Shown: positions 5,227 through 5,677 of the stretch, piece by piece
Layout of the letters: every line of letters starts with the position of its first letter
Numbering within the stretch: position 1 is the stretch's first letter
Source of the DNA: an uncultured Bacteroidota bacterium
Lineage (GTDB): Bacteria; Bacteroidota; Bacteroidia; Chitinophagales; Chitinophagaceae
Length of the DNA: 5,677 bases
NCBI GenBank assembly: GCA_946887345.1
Contig: CAMPKR010000175.1
Location: 1-5,677, forward strand
Direction of reading: 5' to 3'
Position numbers and translations under genes: made by a program
Notes under the pieces: generated by a model
The model's input: the letters and a program-made list of their open reading frames with translations, nothing else
Database searches by the model: none
What the model was told of the DNA's origin: nothing

Positions 5227-5677
5227 CTAACCCTTTTTTGCACCGAACCTGATAACTGCACCAAGGCTGATGTAAGCGCGGACATCGCCGCGAAAGGCTA
5301 CCCAGTCGAGCATCTGCTGAGAGACCCCTGCCTGGAAATTGAAACGGAGGAGGTTACCACCAGCTTCGAGATCTACATAGGGCTGCAGGAAGGTGTAGGT
5401 CATAGCCTTGATGCGGGCGCTGGTCTCAGTATTATTTGCCAGGGTATCGACGGCCGGGTCTTTATAGGCGAAACCAGACATGTCCTGAACAGTCAGCTTC
5501 ATTCCGCCGCGAAACGAGATATGTTTTTTAGCAACACCAGCAGCAATGTGAGCTGAATAAGTGCTGTAGGAGGCGTTAAAGTCGGAATTGAAAGTGATAC
5601 TGTAGTTATTGAGGTAGAGGGAGGTGCTGTAGTCGGGCACATAGGAACCGCCTGACCTGCGGAGGTTGCCATAGCTA
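5227..5677 (-). CDS. Probable outer-membrane beta-barrel protein, C-terminal part (5' truncated by window edge)
   Basis: The frame is open from the TAG stop (5227-5229) to the window edge, giving at least 149 complete residues with no start needed inside the window. An internal GTG at 5640 is not the start, because in-frame codons continue upstream (SYGNLRRSGGSYVP...). The visible sequence is built of short alternating polar and aromatic or aliphatic stretches separated by Asn/Gly/Asp-rich turns: YSTSLYLNNYSITFN, AHIAAGV, ISFRGGMKLTV, TFLQPYVDLEAG, LLRFNFQAGV, AYISLGAVIRFG. This is the look of transmembrane beta-strands. The chain ends GAKKG rather than with the usual terminal aromatic residue, though Phe lies five residues before the end. 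A PorP/SprF-like barrel linked to a T9SS cargo is an attractive possibility, but there is no diagnostic motif in this part. It is the first visible gene of the minus-strand cluster. Confidence 0.65.
   Translation of the reverse strand, partial: SYGNLRRSGGSYVPDYSTSLYLNNYSITFNSDFNASYSTYSAHIAAGVAKKHISFRGGMKLTVQDMSGFAYKDPAVDTLANNTETSARIKAMTYTFLQPYVDLEAGGNLLRFNFQAGVSQQMLDWVAFRGDVRAYISLGAVIRFGAKKG

Noticed and set aside
5194..5556. Plus-strand 120-residue frame at the right end.
   Set aside because: The opposite strand encodes a barrel-like chain whose frame stays open to the window edge and fits the operon direction. The plus frame lacks any signal or motif.
5640..5677. GTG at 5640 as the start of the barrel-like gene.
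   Set aside because: The frame continues upstream without a stop to 5677, there is no signal peptide after the GTG, and an outer-membrane protein needs one. The gene is treated as truncated.
1..5677. CRISPR arrays, tRNA or rRNA genes, insertion sequences and phage attachment sites.
   Set aside because: No regularly spaced repeats, transposase-like frames or recognisable RNA genes were seen on either strand.

Overview
The window looks like chromosomal DNA from a member of the Bacteroidota, probably of the Chitinophagaceae type. The class-level evidence is direct: one gene ends in a type A type IX secretion (T9SS) C-terminal sorting domain, four genes encode small Sec/SPII lipoproteins of the MKK...C type, and the sequence before start codons is A-rich rather than Shine-Dalgarno-like. 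A tiny Lys/Arg-rich AURKAIP1/COX24-type gene sits directly before an RNase E/G gene. The family-level guess rests on overall resemblance only.

Left part (1-1868, plus strand) is housekeeping. The 3' end of the basic mini-protein gene is followed at once by an intrinsic-terminator-like hairpin (53-80). A leader of about 145 bases then precedes rng (227-1786). This leader holds a perfect 15-bp inverted repeat, a second GC-rich hairpin, and a segment that can pair either with the 5' side of the leader or with the rng start codon. I propose it as a candidate regulatory RNA element. rng encodes a complete 519-residue RNase E/G-family endoribonuclease with catalytic, 5'-sensor and zinc-link residues intact. 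It is closed by a strong intrinsic terminator (1840-1868) that follows a short tandem repeat.

Right part (1887-5677, minus strand) is a tightly packed envelope cluster converging on rng. In transcription order (right to left) it reads: the C-terminal part of an outer-membrane beta-barrel-like protein that runs off the window; a 170-aa lipoprotein; a 543-aa secreted seven-bladed beta-propeller with a T9SS signal; a 161-aa lipoprotein paralogous to the 170-aa one; and two small Cys-rich lipoproteins that are paralogues of each other. Two junctions are 4-base ATGA overlaps and others are 9 or 32 bases, so most or all of the cluster is probably one transcript. The longest gap is 88 bases (2966-3053), where I see no convincing promoter or terminator. 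No stretch over 300 bases lacks a gene.

By inference, the cluster would place a repeat propeller outside the cell and several lipoproteins in the envelope, alongside a barrel protein. The cargo, the two paralogous lipoprotein pairs and the linked barrel are the best candidate here for an undescribed system, but no biochemical function can be read from the sequence. Isoleucine codon use differs sharply between rng (39 of 49 Ile codons are ATA) and the sampled minus-strand genes (2 of 14 in the 161-aa lipoprotein gene).
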